A stretch of 64,000 nt of DNA from Coleofasciculus sp. FACHB-T130 (GTDB taxonomy: Bacteria; Cyanobacteriota; Cyanobacteriia; Cyanobacteriales; FACHB-T130). A program made the position numbers and the translations under genes. The stretch is from NCBI RefSeq assembly GCF_014695375.1, contig NZ_JACJOG010000037.1, positions 1 through 64,000 of the forward strand, in the 5' to 3' direction. A model generated the notes under the pieces. It was not told where the DNA came from and searched no databases. It saw nothing but the letters and a program-made list of their open reading frames with translations. Position 1 is the stretch's first letter. Each line of letters starts with the position of its first letter. Below are positions 46,496 to 55,590 of this stretch, piece after piece.

Positions 46496-46832
46496 GGCAA
46501 TCTTATTCTTTTGAATGCAGAGATTATTTGATTTTAAATTTTTACTTGAGGATTGACAATTTCTTTTAAAGTAGCGAAACACTCAATTCCTGTTAAACTG
46601 TTGCCCGCTCAGCCTAGAAGCTTCTGCACCCTAAAATTCCTTAGAGTCAACTGTAATAGATATTTCCTGGGAGGGATGCTTTTTACTATTTAAGCTCAGT
46701 AGAGCTAGGAGTTTAGAGTCAGCGAGCAAACCCCCTATTGGCAACAACAAAAGCAACCTCTCTAACCCCCTATTTAAAAAAACAGCGATAGAATATCATC
46801 CGTTAGCTCTAAACACTCAAGAAAATTTCAGC
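46496..46832. other. Divergent spacer, no gene seen
   Basis: Holds the promoters of the secreted protein gene and the ferritin-like gene. No structure stands out. Confidence 0.45.
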
Positions 46833-47588
46833 ATGAACTTTTTTACATACCTGTTGCACTTAGCCGGATCGGGTGCTGGGGCTTACATTGGTGCCAGCCA
46901 AATTCGCGATCCTTTAACGCGCCCAAACGTCCTCGCCGGGTTCCAACTGGCAGAATCCGGTTCAGTTCCATTTCTGCAAGCCTTGAGCGATCGCGCCGCC
47001 GCCGAAGGCGATACCTGGTTAGCTGAAAAACTTGCCCGCCACGCCTCTGATGAAAAGCGTCACGGTCAAATTTTTGCTCAAGCGCTGAAGCGGCTGAACA
47101 AGCAAGTCATTGACTTCAAGAAAGCTGCTGAAGCCAAGCCAGAGGGTAAGCCGGATGAACGCCGCCGCAGTCCCTTTTTTGAAGCTTACTTTGAAGGATA
47201 CTCCCAAGAAAGCTTGAAACCGCAGAATATTGACTGGGTGGTGTTCATGGCTAGCACGTATATCCTAGAACTGGATGCCAGCAAAGACTTCGTTCGCATG
47301 GCTAATGTGTTACCAGAGGATGAACCGAACAGCGCTAGCTTGAAAAAGGGACTCCTCAGTATCGCCCACGACGAAACCGGACACGCCGCTTATCTTTTAG
47401 AAGCGCTAAAGCGTCGCCTCCCAGATGCAGCGGTAGAAGAGATGGTGGATGCGTGGCGGACTCGCAAGGTGAATGCTTTGTTGGCAATGGTGACAAATCT
47501 GATGCAGAAAAGCGGACAGATGCCTTCTCTGGTTCAGGATGGCGTTCCCACAGAAATGTCTGAGGAAGCAGAACTAGCGGTAGCTTAA
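46833..47588 (+). CDS. Ferritin-like diiron protein
   Basis: A 251-residue four-helix protein with the full set of diiron ligands in order: Glu41, Glu74 and His77 (DEKRHG), Glu146 (YILELD), then Glu181 and His184 (DETGHA). Possible roles are an oxygenase, a reductase-type diiron enzyme, or iron handling; tRNA hydroxylase MiaE-like folds share this pattern. The hydrophobic N-terminal 20 residues (FFTYLLHLAGSGAGAYIGAS) might be membrane-associated. Single gene with a MITE-like element behind it. Confidence 0.8.
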   Translation: MNFFTYLLHLAGSGAGAYIGASQIRDPLTRPNVLAGFQLAESGSVPFLQALSDRAAAEGDTWLAEKLARHASDEKRHGQIFAQALKRLNKQVIDFKKAAEAKPEGKPDERRRSPFFEAYFEGYSQESLKPQNIDWVVFMASTYILELDASKDFVRMANVLPEDEPNSASLKKGLLSIAHDETGHAAYLLEALKRRLPDAAVEEMVDAWRTRKVNALLAMVTNLMQKSGQMPSLVQDGVPTEMSEEAELAVA

Positions 47589-47613
47589 CCTATTTTCTCG
47601 TTCTCTGATTTCC

Positions 47614-47769
47614 TGTAGGGCTTTCGCATTTAGGCGAACATTTCTGTCACACACCCTGATTTTTGAACCCGAAGACTTCGCCCTCAATCTAGCCGTGGGG
47701 AGGGCGAGGCATTCAGAGCAACTATTGTTACAGCAAGCGTTTTTTCGCTGGAATGCGAAAGCCCCTACA
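47614..47769. mobile_element. 156-bp MITE-like element with terminal inverted repeats
   Basis: Ends tgtagggctttcgcatt (47614-47630) and aatgcgaaagcccctaca (47752-47769) are inverted complements with one base gap. The interior carries no open frame and includes tagccgtggggag (47690-47702), also present in the hairpin at 61219-61231. No target duplication is clear. It is probably a non-autonomous transposon or palindromic element between two genes. Confidence 0.65.
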
Positions 47770-47773
47770 ATCA

Positions 47774-48643
47774 TCAGGATGCTGTAGCGCGGTCGATTTG
47801 GGCAACTTCTCGATCTGACAGCTTGACATCGACAGCACGCACAGAGTCTTCAATGCTGGAAACTTTACTTGCGCCGGGGATAGGCACAATGGCTGGAGAT
47901 TTTGCCCGCAGCCATGCTAGGACAATATTGTAGACAGAAACGCCTTTTTCTTGGGCAAGTTGCGCGATCGCATCAATATCTTCCAGTTTGCCCACGCGAC
48001 GGCTACCACCCAACGGACTCCAAGGTAAAAACGTTAGTTGTTCCTTTTCGCAATACTCCAGCACTCCGTCCTCTTCCGGCTGACGATTCCAAGGATTGTA
48101 CTGATTTTGTACAGAGACAATCTCAACCACATCACGGGCGCGTTTAATTTGCTCTACTGAAAAGTTAGAGACGCCGACAAACCGGATCGTCCCTTGTTCT
48201 ACAGCTTCTTTGGCTGGTTTGAGCGACTCTTCAATCGTGTAATCTGTATCGGGTGCGTGGTATTGCCAAATATCTATCGGCTTTCCCCCCAAAGTCTCAA
48301 AGCTGATCCGAATTGTCTCCCGCAGATGTTTGGGGTTGCCGTTGCGCGTCCAGCTACCGTTAGGGCGCATCAGTCCGCCCTTAGTGGCAACCAGAACATT
48401 ACTCTTATCACCTGAATAAGAGGAAAGCGCTTTACTAATTAAGCCTTCGTTGTGGTGCTTATCTGATTCATCTTTGCAGTAGGAATCAGCGGTATCAATC
48501 AGCGTCACGCCCAAATCGAGGGCGCGATGGATGACTTTGATGGATTCTGATTCTGGGGGTCTGCTACTTAAAGACATCGGCATTCCACCCAGTGCGATCG
48601 CGCTGATTTTGACACCTGTATGTCCGAGTTCTTTCGTTTCCAT
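47774..48643 (-). CDS. Aldo/keto reductase
   Basis: A 289-residue NADPH-dependent oxidoreductase of the TIM-barrel AKR family. The catalytic tetrad is visible as Asp50 and Tyr55 (DTADSY), Lys88 (VATKGG) and His129 (YHAPD). IPIPGASK-type phosphate binding appears as IVPIPGASKVSSI near the C-terminus. Cytosolic; substrate unknown. Its stop lies five bases from the MITE-like element. Single gene. Confidence 0.9.
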   Translation of the reverse strand: METKELGHTGVKISAIALGGMPMSLSSRPPESESIKVIHRALDLGVTLIDTADSYCKDESDKHHNEGLISKALSSYSGDKSNVLVATKGGLMRPNGSWTRNGNPKHLRETIRISFETLGGKPIDIWQYHAPDTDYTIEESLKPAKEAVEQGTIRFVGVSNFSVEQIKRARDVVEIVSVQNQYNPWNRQPEEDGVLEYCEKEQLTFLPWSPLGGSRRVGKLEDIDAIAQLAQEKGVSVYNIVLAWLRAKSPAIVPIPGASKVSSIEDSVRAVDVKLSDREVAQIDRATAS

Positions 48644-48806
48644 TGTTTGATTTTGCTTTCGTCTTCTACCCCTTCAATTGATTGAAGATTGCCGGATGGA
48701 AATCGTCTGTCTGACGGTTAGTTCTCAACAAGCGATCGCAAATTCTGTTGGTCAACACCTTGCAAGGACACAGCATTAGCGTGTCCATACGTCTAAAAGG
48801 GCAATT

Positions 48807-49589
48807 CTAACTCGACGCACTCGTATAAAATCGCAGTGCAAACCGCCAGAAAACCCGCGAAGCGAATAATAGCGCCAACGCCAGAATTCCCGCACTCACT
48901 ATCCAACCCACCTCGACGCGCCCCAGCATCGCCTCCGCTGGGATAGTCGTTAAAAACGCTACTGGCACTATGAAAGTAAAGAAAAAACGGTAAGCAGCGG
49001 GATAAGCAACCATTGGGTATCGCCCAGCTTCTAAAAAGCCTCTGAGTACCTCAGTGACGTTGTAGATTTTCACAAACCAGATGCTAGTCGCCCCCAGCAT
49101 AAACCACAGGCTGTACAGAATTGCGAAACCGAATAGTAGCGGTATCGTACTTAAGAAATAGTCGCTGATTCTCAAACCCAACCGCGCCCCAGCATAGCCA
49201 ATCAGCACCCCTCCAAAGACTAAATCTGGCAGTCCCCAAGGAGAAAAGGCGCGGGTAGAAAGCCAAAATTGGCTGCTGATTGGCTTCAGCAGCACAAAGT
49301 CTAATGTCCCTTGCTGAACCTGATCGACAATCCGGTTTAAATTAGGCACCAAAAAGCTATTAGAAAAGCCTTGCAGGATCGTAAAAACTCCTAGCACAAC
49401 CAAAGCTTCCTCCCATTTCCACCCTTCAAAGGTGTAACCATTGCGGTAAAACAAGGACAACCCAAACATACTACCGGCTAGGTTTCCCAAACTACTGAGT
49501 GCTGCTAGAACAAAATTAACCCGGTATTCAAGTTCGGCAGCGATCGCTGTACTCCAAAATAGCTTTAGTACCCGTAGATATCGTTGCAT
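48807..49589 (-). CDS. ABC-2 type exporter permease (DUF990)
   Basis: A 260-residue inner-membrane protein with six hydrophobic helices and the signature QQGTLDFVLLKPIS before helix 3. It is a paralogue of the permease at 53.5 kb (compare QGTLSSRLLQPLD there). Such permeases normally sit in a set of one ATPase plus two permeases; here it is split from the other two by three unrelated genes. Substrate unknown; relatives include antibiotic and lipid exporters. Confidence 0.85.
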   Translation of the reverse strand: MQRYLRVLKLFWSTAIAAELEYRVNFVLAALSSLGNLAGSMFGLSLFYRNGYTFEGWKWEEALVVLGVFTILQGFSNSFLVPNLNRIVDQVQQGTLDFVLLKPISSQFWLSTRAFSPWGLPDLVFGGVLIGYAGARLGLRISDYFLSTIPLLFGFAILYSLWFMLGATSIWFVKIYNVTEVLRGFLEAGRYPMVAYPAAYRFFFTFIVPVAFLTTIPAEAMLGRVEVGWIVSAGILALALLFASRVFWRFALRFYTSASS

Positions 49590-49805
49590 CTTCTCAAGGT
49601 TGCAAGGTGTGCCAATTTGAAAGTAACGCGATTTACTAAGAGCAATAGAGCTTTCGTCACTGGTTGTTGGGGATGCGATCGCGTAGCGTCTTCGTAGGAT
49701 AATTTCAGATTGAAGAGTGTGATCGCACTTTAGTTATACGGTGCGATCGCTCTTGGTATGACGATAGCAGTGGTGTTGTTTAGATTTGTGTTGTGAGGCA
49801 GCATT

Positions 49806-51944
49806 TTATGGTGTGGAGTTAGTTATTTGGAAAAAAGTTTTTACTGTTCCAAGTTCACCTGCTGGTAAATTTCCAAATCCAATTTCAATTAGGTCTTGAT
49901 TTCTAGGTTCATAGTCTTTAAAAACAATACCGTCTAGGCTAATATTTACTTTGCCCTCTCCAGAATGCTTAAGGAGTAGTGCTTTTGGCGTCTTACGGTC
50001 GTTAACATCAATCGTGATTACTCCTGCATGATTGTAATTGTTAGTGTCCTTTTTTATTTCGCTATGCACTCTGTTATCACGAATACCAAGAAGACCACCA
50101 AATCCGTTTTTGGTTATTAAATTTATGAAGGCTTTAACCACGTCACCATGCTCAGTACCAGGACTTACATAACCAATACCAAAATTCATTTGAAATGACT
50201 CGTCAGCAGTGGCAGCTAATTTTTGATTACCTGCGAAGCTGGTTTTTCCAACAAATGCCCTACTGAACTGAGCTAAGCGAGTTCTGGTTCTGGTACAGTT
50301 AGCCGATGTTGCGGCTTGTTCAGAGGCGTTACCGAAACATTTGGGACGGTCTACATTTTGTGTAATAATAGGCGTTCTTTGTTTTCCTTCTCCCATACTG
50401 TAGGCGGGTGTCCTGCCGTCAACGTCATAACCTCCGATGTTTTCAATGTTAAAAACAGACCCATCGGTGTTTATTTCAGATGGTGGATCAAGTGCAATAA
50501 TTGTGTTCGCGCCTTGTCTGTAAATAGAACCAATCTCAGCACTCATAATTGAGCCAAGGCTGTGACCTATTAAGTTGAGGCTTCCACTAGCTTGTCCATC
50601 ACTTATTCCATATGTATTTCTGAGTTCTTGCACTGCAACCTCAGCAATAGGCCTGATCCATGTTGCCGCATAGTAGACACCGCGAGGACTTTGCTCAAAA
50701 ACTTGTTGATAACCTTTGTTATAAGATGCTTCACCCCAGTCAAGCATCAGGACTCGATCGCCCCCGTTTTGTCTGGCAACTTCCTCTGCCAGCGATTTGA
50801 TGTTAGGTGTTTCAGAGTCGTTATTCCACCCGTGAGTAATTAGCCATGTCCGTTTTGGATTGGGTGGGTTCTGGACAGTCCTAAAAAAGATACAACGTGT
50901 ACCGGGGTCTATCTTACTACCGTCTTTCCGGGTTCCATTTTTCTTTGCACCAGCCGTCTCAGCAGCTGCGTAGGATGGTGATTGCCCGTCAGATGTTTTT
51001 ATAGTAACTGGTTTACTGCGTATGCCATCTATAACGGGACATTGTTCTGTCGCAGTCTGTCCCCCAGTAGCAGGTGATCGCCTACTCGTAGCCTGTCCCT
51101 CAGCCGAAGGCGATCGCCCGCTCGTAGTCTGTCCCCCAGCAGAAGGCGATCGCCACATCCTTCCATAACCTTGAAGATCAGAATCAGCAGAAGCTATAAA
51201 TTCTTGTCCCCGTTCATCCACAACTTTTAACGGAAGTGAAGATTGACGTTCTACTCTTGCAAATTGAACAACCTGAACACCCCTTTGTGTCGGTTCAGCT
51301 ACCATAACATAGCGCTCACCTTGCCACTCGATTCTTACTAATCTGTGCTGAAAAAGCCAAACTTCAGCTATTTGTCCAGAGTTGCTACCAGCCCTTGATA
51401 CACCACATTTCCAGGGAGTAGCATCTTGAATAGTCCAAAGTCCAGAAAGATAGTTATAGTCATAAAAAGCACTACCACCATATCTCGTGAAACCTAATAC
51501 ACTATAACTTGCCCAACGAGTTTGGGCAGCACGTACCGATGCAAGATCACCATATCGTTTCAGGCTTTGGAGTTTTCTTATTTGTTCTGTCTCGGCTGGG
51601 CGCACCCAAGTCTGAGATTCACTGCAAATATTAAACGTGATTGTTCTGGAGGATTGAGACGCTCGCAAATGCAAGCGCCCTGTCGCCGTCTCTCCTCTAG
51701 TAGAAAAAGGCAATCGCCTTGTTGAAATTTGAGAATTAATCAAAGATTTTCTAGTTTGTATCTCCTTTTGAGTACGGCTTTCACTGTTAGTTGGTGATTT
51801 TATCTGTTGACGGGATTCTTCACGCAATTTCTGCATTTCTGCATTCGTCGGGTATCGCTGAGATTGTGCCAAAACGGAGATTGAGCCAGTACCTAAAACT
51901 GCTAAGCTGACCCCAAAGCTAAGTAGCGAGCGCACTTTATTCAT
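49806..51944 (-). CDS. Secreted lipase-like alpha/beta hydrolase
   Basis: A 712-residue exported protein. The signal peptide (1-26, LAVLGTGSISVLA-Q) is followed by a novel N-terminal region (27-260), a 12-residue tandem repeat (about 262-297) and a hydrolase domain (about 365-640). The latter shows THGWNND (oxyanion region), LMLDWGEAS, GHSLGS with nucleophile Ser462, ALDPPSE with Asp486, and TEHGD with a candidate His599, an order that fits the pancreatic-lipase family (PF00151). The C-terminal 70 residues may be a beta domain. An AGGAG-rich site precedes the ATG, which overlaps the stop of the upstream gene by four bases. A triacylglycerol or phospholipid substrate is inferred. Confidence 0.78.
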   Translation of the reverse strand: MNKVRSLLSFGVSLAVLGTGSISVLAQSQRYPTNAEMQKLREESRQQIKSPTNSESRTQKEIQTRKSLINSQISTRRLPFSTRGETATGRLHLRASQSSRTITFNICSESQTWVRPAETEQIRKLQSLKRYGDLASVRAAQTRWASYSVLGFTRYGGSAFYDYNYLSGLWTIQDATPWKCGVSRAGSNSGQIAEVWLFQHRLVRIEWQGERYVMVAEPTQRGVQVVQFARVERQSSLPLKVVDERGQEFIASADSDLQGYGRMWRSPSAGGQTTSGRSPSAEGQATSRRSPATGGQTATEQCPVIDGIRSKPVTIKTSDGQSPSYAAAETAGAKKNGTRKDGSKIDPGTRCIFFRTVQNPPNPKRTWLITHGWNNDSETPNIKSLAEEVARQNGGDRVLMLDWGEASYNKGYQQVFEQSPRGVYYAATWIRPIAEVAVQELRNTYGISDGQASGSLNLIGHSLGSIMSAEIGSIYRQGANTIIALDPPSEINTDGSVFNIENIGGYDVDGRTPAYSMGEGKQRTPIITQNVDRPKCFGNASEQAATSANCTRTRTRLAQFSRAFVGKTSFAGNQKLAATADESFQMNFGIGYVSPGTEHGDVVKAFINLITKNGFGGLLGIRDNRVHSEIKKDTNNYNHAGVITIDVNDRKTPKALLLKHSGEGKVNISLDGIVFKDYEPRNQDLIEIGFGNLPAGELGTVKTFFQITNSTP
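51055..51162 (-). repeat. Three tandem 36-bp repeats with HIP1 sites inside the lipase gene
   Basis: Units start at 51055, 51091 and 51127. Each carries a gcgatcgcc (or ggtgatcgcc) word and encodes RSP(S/A)-GGQ(T/A)TS-like 12-residue repeats, a flexible linker between the N-terminal region and the hydrolase. Confidence 0.8.
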
Positions 51945-52408
51945 CTTTTATTACTCCTCCGTAATAGAGTCAATACTGGCTTGTTAGGGTTGATAAGATT
52001 GAGTCTATAAACTGTCATAGGTGGATTTGAACCATTTCCTTCTGCTACTGTAATAAGAAAGGCAGCATTGCTGTTGGAAGCTTTTACTATCTTGTCAATG
52101 AATTGATCTTCTATTTGTCTCACACCCAAAGGTCTTGGTTCTTTAAAGTAAGGTTTAGAGATACAGAAAAGTGCTGCGCCATCCTGATAGCGAGCTGCTG
52201 AAAACCAATATTTTTGCCGATTAGCTCTAAACTCGGTTTTATAGAAAACTACGAACCTGTCATCTTGTCGTAATGCCTGATTTCGACGACAGCCGTTATC
52301 TAAATATACTTCATCAGCAGAAGCTGGCTTAGATAACGATAATATCGTCCCGGTAAACAAACTTAGAGTTGTTAAAGTAACAGTCACAAACTTGCTCGAA
52401 CTAGCCAT
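51941..52408 (-). CDS. Small secreted protein, unknown family
   Basis: A 155-residue exported protein. The signal peptide ends at ASA-DE (about 32). The mature part (DEVYLDNGCRRNQALRQDD) has two cysteines that may pair and ends in a basic tail. I do not recognise it. Its stop overlaps the ATG of the lipase-like gene by four bases (ATGA), so the two are translationally coupled and probably act in the same place, the periplasm or cell surface. Confidence 0.75.
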   Translation of the reverse strand: MASSSKFVTVTLTTLSLFTGTILSLSKPASADEVYLDNGCRRNQALRQDDRFVVFYKTEFRANRQKYWFSAARYQDGAALFCISKPYFKEPRPLGVRQIEDQFIDKIVKASNSNAAFLITVAEGNGSNPPMTVYRLNLINPNKPVLTLLRRSNKR

Positions 52409-52558
52409 ATCAAATTTGACGCCTCTAAAAACAGGAAATGAGCCACTATCCGAAATTGCCTAGTTCACCATGAAGCTGAGTAGCGATCATTCCTGCATAA
52501 ACTTTCTACCCTGGTTTCTAAAACTATTTATTTTTCCTGACAATTACTAACAATACTG

Positions 52559-53353
52559 TTAAGAGCGAATGTATCCATTTTTTCGGAGAAAACTACGCAA
52601 CTCGCTGAAAAACTTCTGGCGCTCGCTTCCCTGATAAGCCTGTTGTACTTGTCGCCACCCTTCCTGTCCTTGACCTAACAGATACTTTCCAGCTAAGTAA
52701 GCTGCCAATGCTGGCTTCGCCGCCTCATCATTATTTTTTGCCTTGATGAAATCTTGCCACATCTGGTAGGTATCGCTGTAAACCAGTTTCGGATAGCGAC
52801 GAGTTACATCTATCATTTTTCCCTGACGATGTTGCCAAATTTGCAGGGGATAGCGAGAAGCCGCATAGCTAGAAAAGGCATAGGCAAATCGATCGTCCCG
52901 ACTATAAAACTCTGGAATTCCATCTCGGTCTAAATCCCTAAACTCGTAACCGCCATTACCCCATTCATGCTTAATATATGCATATCGTTTCTGCATGGGG
53001 TTATATTGGTAAATTCTGGAAGAAACGCAACAGTGAACGCCACCACTAAACAGGTCTACGATTACTTCTGGTTCTCGGTTTTTGTCTAAGTTCCGAACAT
53101 AAAGGTTAGATAACCGACAAGCATCATTTTCGATTGATAGCGGTTGCTGCAATACCGTTTGACCATTGCGAATCACTTTCAAACTCAAGCTATTCTGACA
53201 CGAACCTTCTCCTTCTTGATAGGAAGATTCGGCTCGCACATTGCCAGATTGAGCAGTTTTGGTTTCTGCCTTGGCAGCACTCGCCAAGAACAAGGAGCCA
53301 GCACTCAAGATTGCCAAACTTACTCCAAAGCTAAGTAGCGATCGCACTTTCAT
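52559..53353 (-). CDS. Secreted VCBS/FG-GAP-like protein
   Basis: A 264-residue exported protein with signal peptide ending near AKA-E. The core has two repeat-like calcium-type loops, NLDKNREPEVIVD and DLDRDGIPEFYS, with a HCCVSS cysteine pair between, similar to FG-GAP/VCBS repeats. The start is the ATG at 53353 behind a strong AGGAGG. Its signal peptide (MKVRSLLSFGVSLA) nearly matches that of the lipase-like protein two genes on. Function unknown. Confidence 0.75.
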   Translation of the reverse strand: MKVRSLLSFGVSLAILSAGSLFLASAAKAETKTAQSGNVRAESSYQEGEGSCQNSLSLKVIRNGQTVLQQPLSIENDACRLSNLYVRNLDKNREPEVIVDLFSGGVHCCVSSRIYQYNPMQKRYAYIKHEWGNGGYEFRDLDRDGIPEFYSRDDRFAYAFSSYAASRYPLQIWQHRQGKMIDVTRRYPKLVYSDTYQMWQDFIKAKNNDEAAKPALAAYLAGKYLLGQGQEGWRQVQQAYQGSERQKFFSELRSFLRKNGYIRS

Positions 53354-53522
53354 CAACCTTATCCTCCTCTGTATCACCCCCCAGTTCTACCAGACTCAAA
53401 TCTCAGTCCACATCCGTAAATTCCCGCACGTACAGGCAATTCACGCTAGTTTGTAAGTGAAAAGACGCGATCGCATCCTCACCCCATCTAGAAACGCGAT
53501 CGCACTCTTCCCCTCTTTCTTC

Positions 53523-54314
53523 CTACGCCCCCATCCCCGAATATTGTTTCAATCCCCGCCGCCACATCCAACGATTCCAGACAAAAAACAGCAAACACCA
53601 ACCGAACATTGCCAACAAACCCCGCCCTAAATCCACTGGCAACCCTACCAACAATGCCGCCGGGAAATGCACCAGATAGGGAAATGGCGTCCACAGCACC
53701 ACTTCACGCACCGCTGGCGGAAAAACTTCTAGGGGTGCCACAACGCCAGAAAGAAACAGATACAGCAAAAACCAGAATTGCTCGATGGCGCTAGCGCGTT
53801 CCGTCCAAAAAGCGAACAGAGCAAACGTGTATTGGATGAGAAAGCGGAGCGTGAAGGCGATCGCTAACACCCCGAAAAATAATAAAATTGTCCCCACACT
53901 CGGCAACCAAAGAGCCTTCGGGTAGAGCGTGAAAAACAAGATTATCAACCCCACAATGAACGGTAAACGGGCAAGGCGTTCGGAAAGATGGGAAGCGACA
54001 TGATGCCACACCGGGTCTAAGGGTTGCAGCAGTCGAGAAGACAACGTCCCTTGTACCACCTGCTTCTCAAATTCCCAAATCACCCAAACAACCGTAAACT
54101 GCCTAACCAGAAAGGCTGCAATGAAATAACGGGCAAAATCTACCGGCGACAGTCCAAATTGTCCACCTTGCGATGCTGCTTCCATCCAAATCCCCATCAA
54201 GATGAAGGGCACAGAACCTGATAACGCCCACAAAAATAACTCTGCCCGATACTCCACCATATGAGCGTAATAAGCTATCAGCAAAGTTTTGGCTGTTCTA
54301 ATTGCTGAACTCAT
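53523..54314 (-). CDS. ABC-2 type exporter permease (DUF990)
   Basis: A 263-residue membrane protein with about six helices; the cytoplasmic segment VVQGTLSSRLLQPLDP marks the family. The first ATG overlaps the stop of the ATPase gene by four bases (ATGA), so the two form a translational pair. Partner permease lies at 48.8-49.6 kb. Substrate unknown. Confidence 0.87.
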   Translation of the reverse strand: MSSAIRTAKTLLIAYYAHMVEYRAELFLWALSGSVPFILMGIWMEAASQGGQFGLSPVDFARYFIAAFLVRQFTVVWVIWEFEKQVVQGTLSSRLLQPLDPVWHHVASHLSERLARLPFIVGLIILFFTLYPKALWLPSVGTILLFFGVLAIAFTLRFLIQYTFALFAFWTERASAIEQFWFLLYLFLSGVVAPLEVFPPAVREVVLWTPFPYLVHFPAALLVGLPVDLGRGLLAMFGWCLLFFVWNRWMWRRGLKQYSGMGA

Positions 54315-55318
54315 ACAACGACTCCCGCCCGAAACACCTGACCGATGACTTCTTCAATCGGCGGGTCAGTCACCGCCAAATCCAATACATCCATTTCCGC
54401 CAAAATTTTAGCGACTGTGCGTGTCAGCGCCTCCCGCCGCACCAGCAACCGCACCACTTGACCTTCTACCGCTTTGATTTCGCCATAAGACTTTAAAGAT
54501 GCCAAACTTCCCCTTTCAAGATCGTCTTTGGGTAGCGGATGCGTCAACTCTATTTTCACCTCGCGGTAGGGGGCAAAGCGGTCTAGAAGTCCATCCAAAC
54601 TGCCATCATAAATTAGCTGACCTTGATGAATTAGTAGCACCCGCTGACACAAAGCAGTGATGTCTGCCATGTAGTGGCTGGTTAAGAGAATCGTCGCTCC
54701 ATAGAGCTGATTGTACTCCCGCAAAAATTCCCGCACCCCCACCTGAGCATTGATATCCAGCCCCAGCGTCGGCTCATCCAAGAACAGTACCTTGGGCTGG
54801 TGGAGGAGTGCTGCTAGCAACTCAGCCTTCATTCGTTCCCCTAAAGAAAGCTTCCGCACCGGCTGATTCAGCTTGCCTTGCAGTGAAAGCATCTCCGTCA
54901 GTTCCCCCACCATCCGCCGAAACTCTTTGTCGGAGATGTTATAAACAGCGGCGTTTATCCTCAGCGAGTCCATCGCTGGCAAGTCCCAGAGCAACTGCTG
55001 TTTTTGCCCCATCACTAGCGTAATTTGTTTTAAAAAGGACGCCTGACGCTGGAAAGGAACCTGTCCCGCCACTCTTACATTCCCTGCGGAGGGATGGATT
55101 AACCCCGTGAGCATCTTCAGAGTCGTCGTTTTTCCCGCGCCATTGGCACCTAAAAACCCCACTACTTCCCCCGGTTCAATCTCGAAGGAGACATCTTGAA
55201 CCGCCTTTACCTCGCGGTAGGTGCGGCGCAGAAAGTGCTGTAATGTCCCCTTAAGTCCGGGTTCTTTGACCGCCACTGGGTAGACTTTGCTCAGTTTCTC
55301 AGCCGAGACAATAGGCAT
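54311..55318 (-). CDS. ABC transporter ATPase (ABC-2 exporter)
   Basis: A 335-residue ATPase. Walker A GANGAGKTT (57-65), signature LSLGERMKAEL (a degenerate LSGGQ usual in this subgroup), Walker B VLFLDEPTLGLD and the switch histidine in LLTSHYM are all present. The C-terminal 90 residues form a regulatory extension ending in a VTDPPIEEVI motif common to DUF990-linked ATPases. First gene of the exporter set. Confidence 0.92.
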   Translation of the reverse strand: MPIVSAEKLSKVYPVAVKEPGLKGTLQHFLRRTYREVKAVQDVSFEIEPGEVVGFLGANGAGKTTTLKMLTGLIHPSAGNVRVAGQVPFQRQASFLKQITLVMGQKQQLLWDLPAMDSLRINAAVYNISDKEFRRMVGELTEMLSLQGKLNQPVRKLSLGERMKAELLAALLHQPKVLFLDEPTLGLDINAQVGVREFLREYNQLYGATILLTSHYMADITALCQRVLLIHQGQLIYDGSLDGLLDRFAPYREVKIELTHPLPKDDLERGSLASLKSYGEIKAVEGQVVRLLVRREALTRTVAKILAEMDVLDLAVTDPPIEEVIGQVFRAGVVV

Positions 55319-55590
55319 TGCAATTAGCTTTTTCTATAAATCTAACTTGATACTCTAAAAAGCGGCTGGATGTCCCTATCCAATGGCAAGACTTAAACAG
55401 GTATCCTAGATTACTCTTGATTCCAGACCGAGCTTTTCCAATCTCAAGGTATTTACGTTTTTGTCTATCTACGCCATAAACTGCAATGGGCAGTTTGCCG
55501 ATGTCTGGGGGTTTCAGATGGATGATATCAACGAAATAGGGCAGAGGTATCCCCTGCCCTAGATAGCGCCGCCTCTCGTTAACTTACGGA

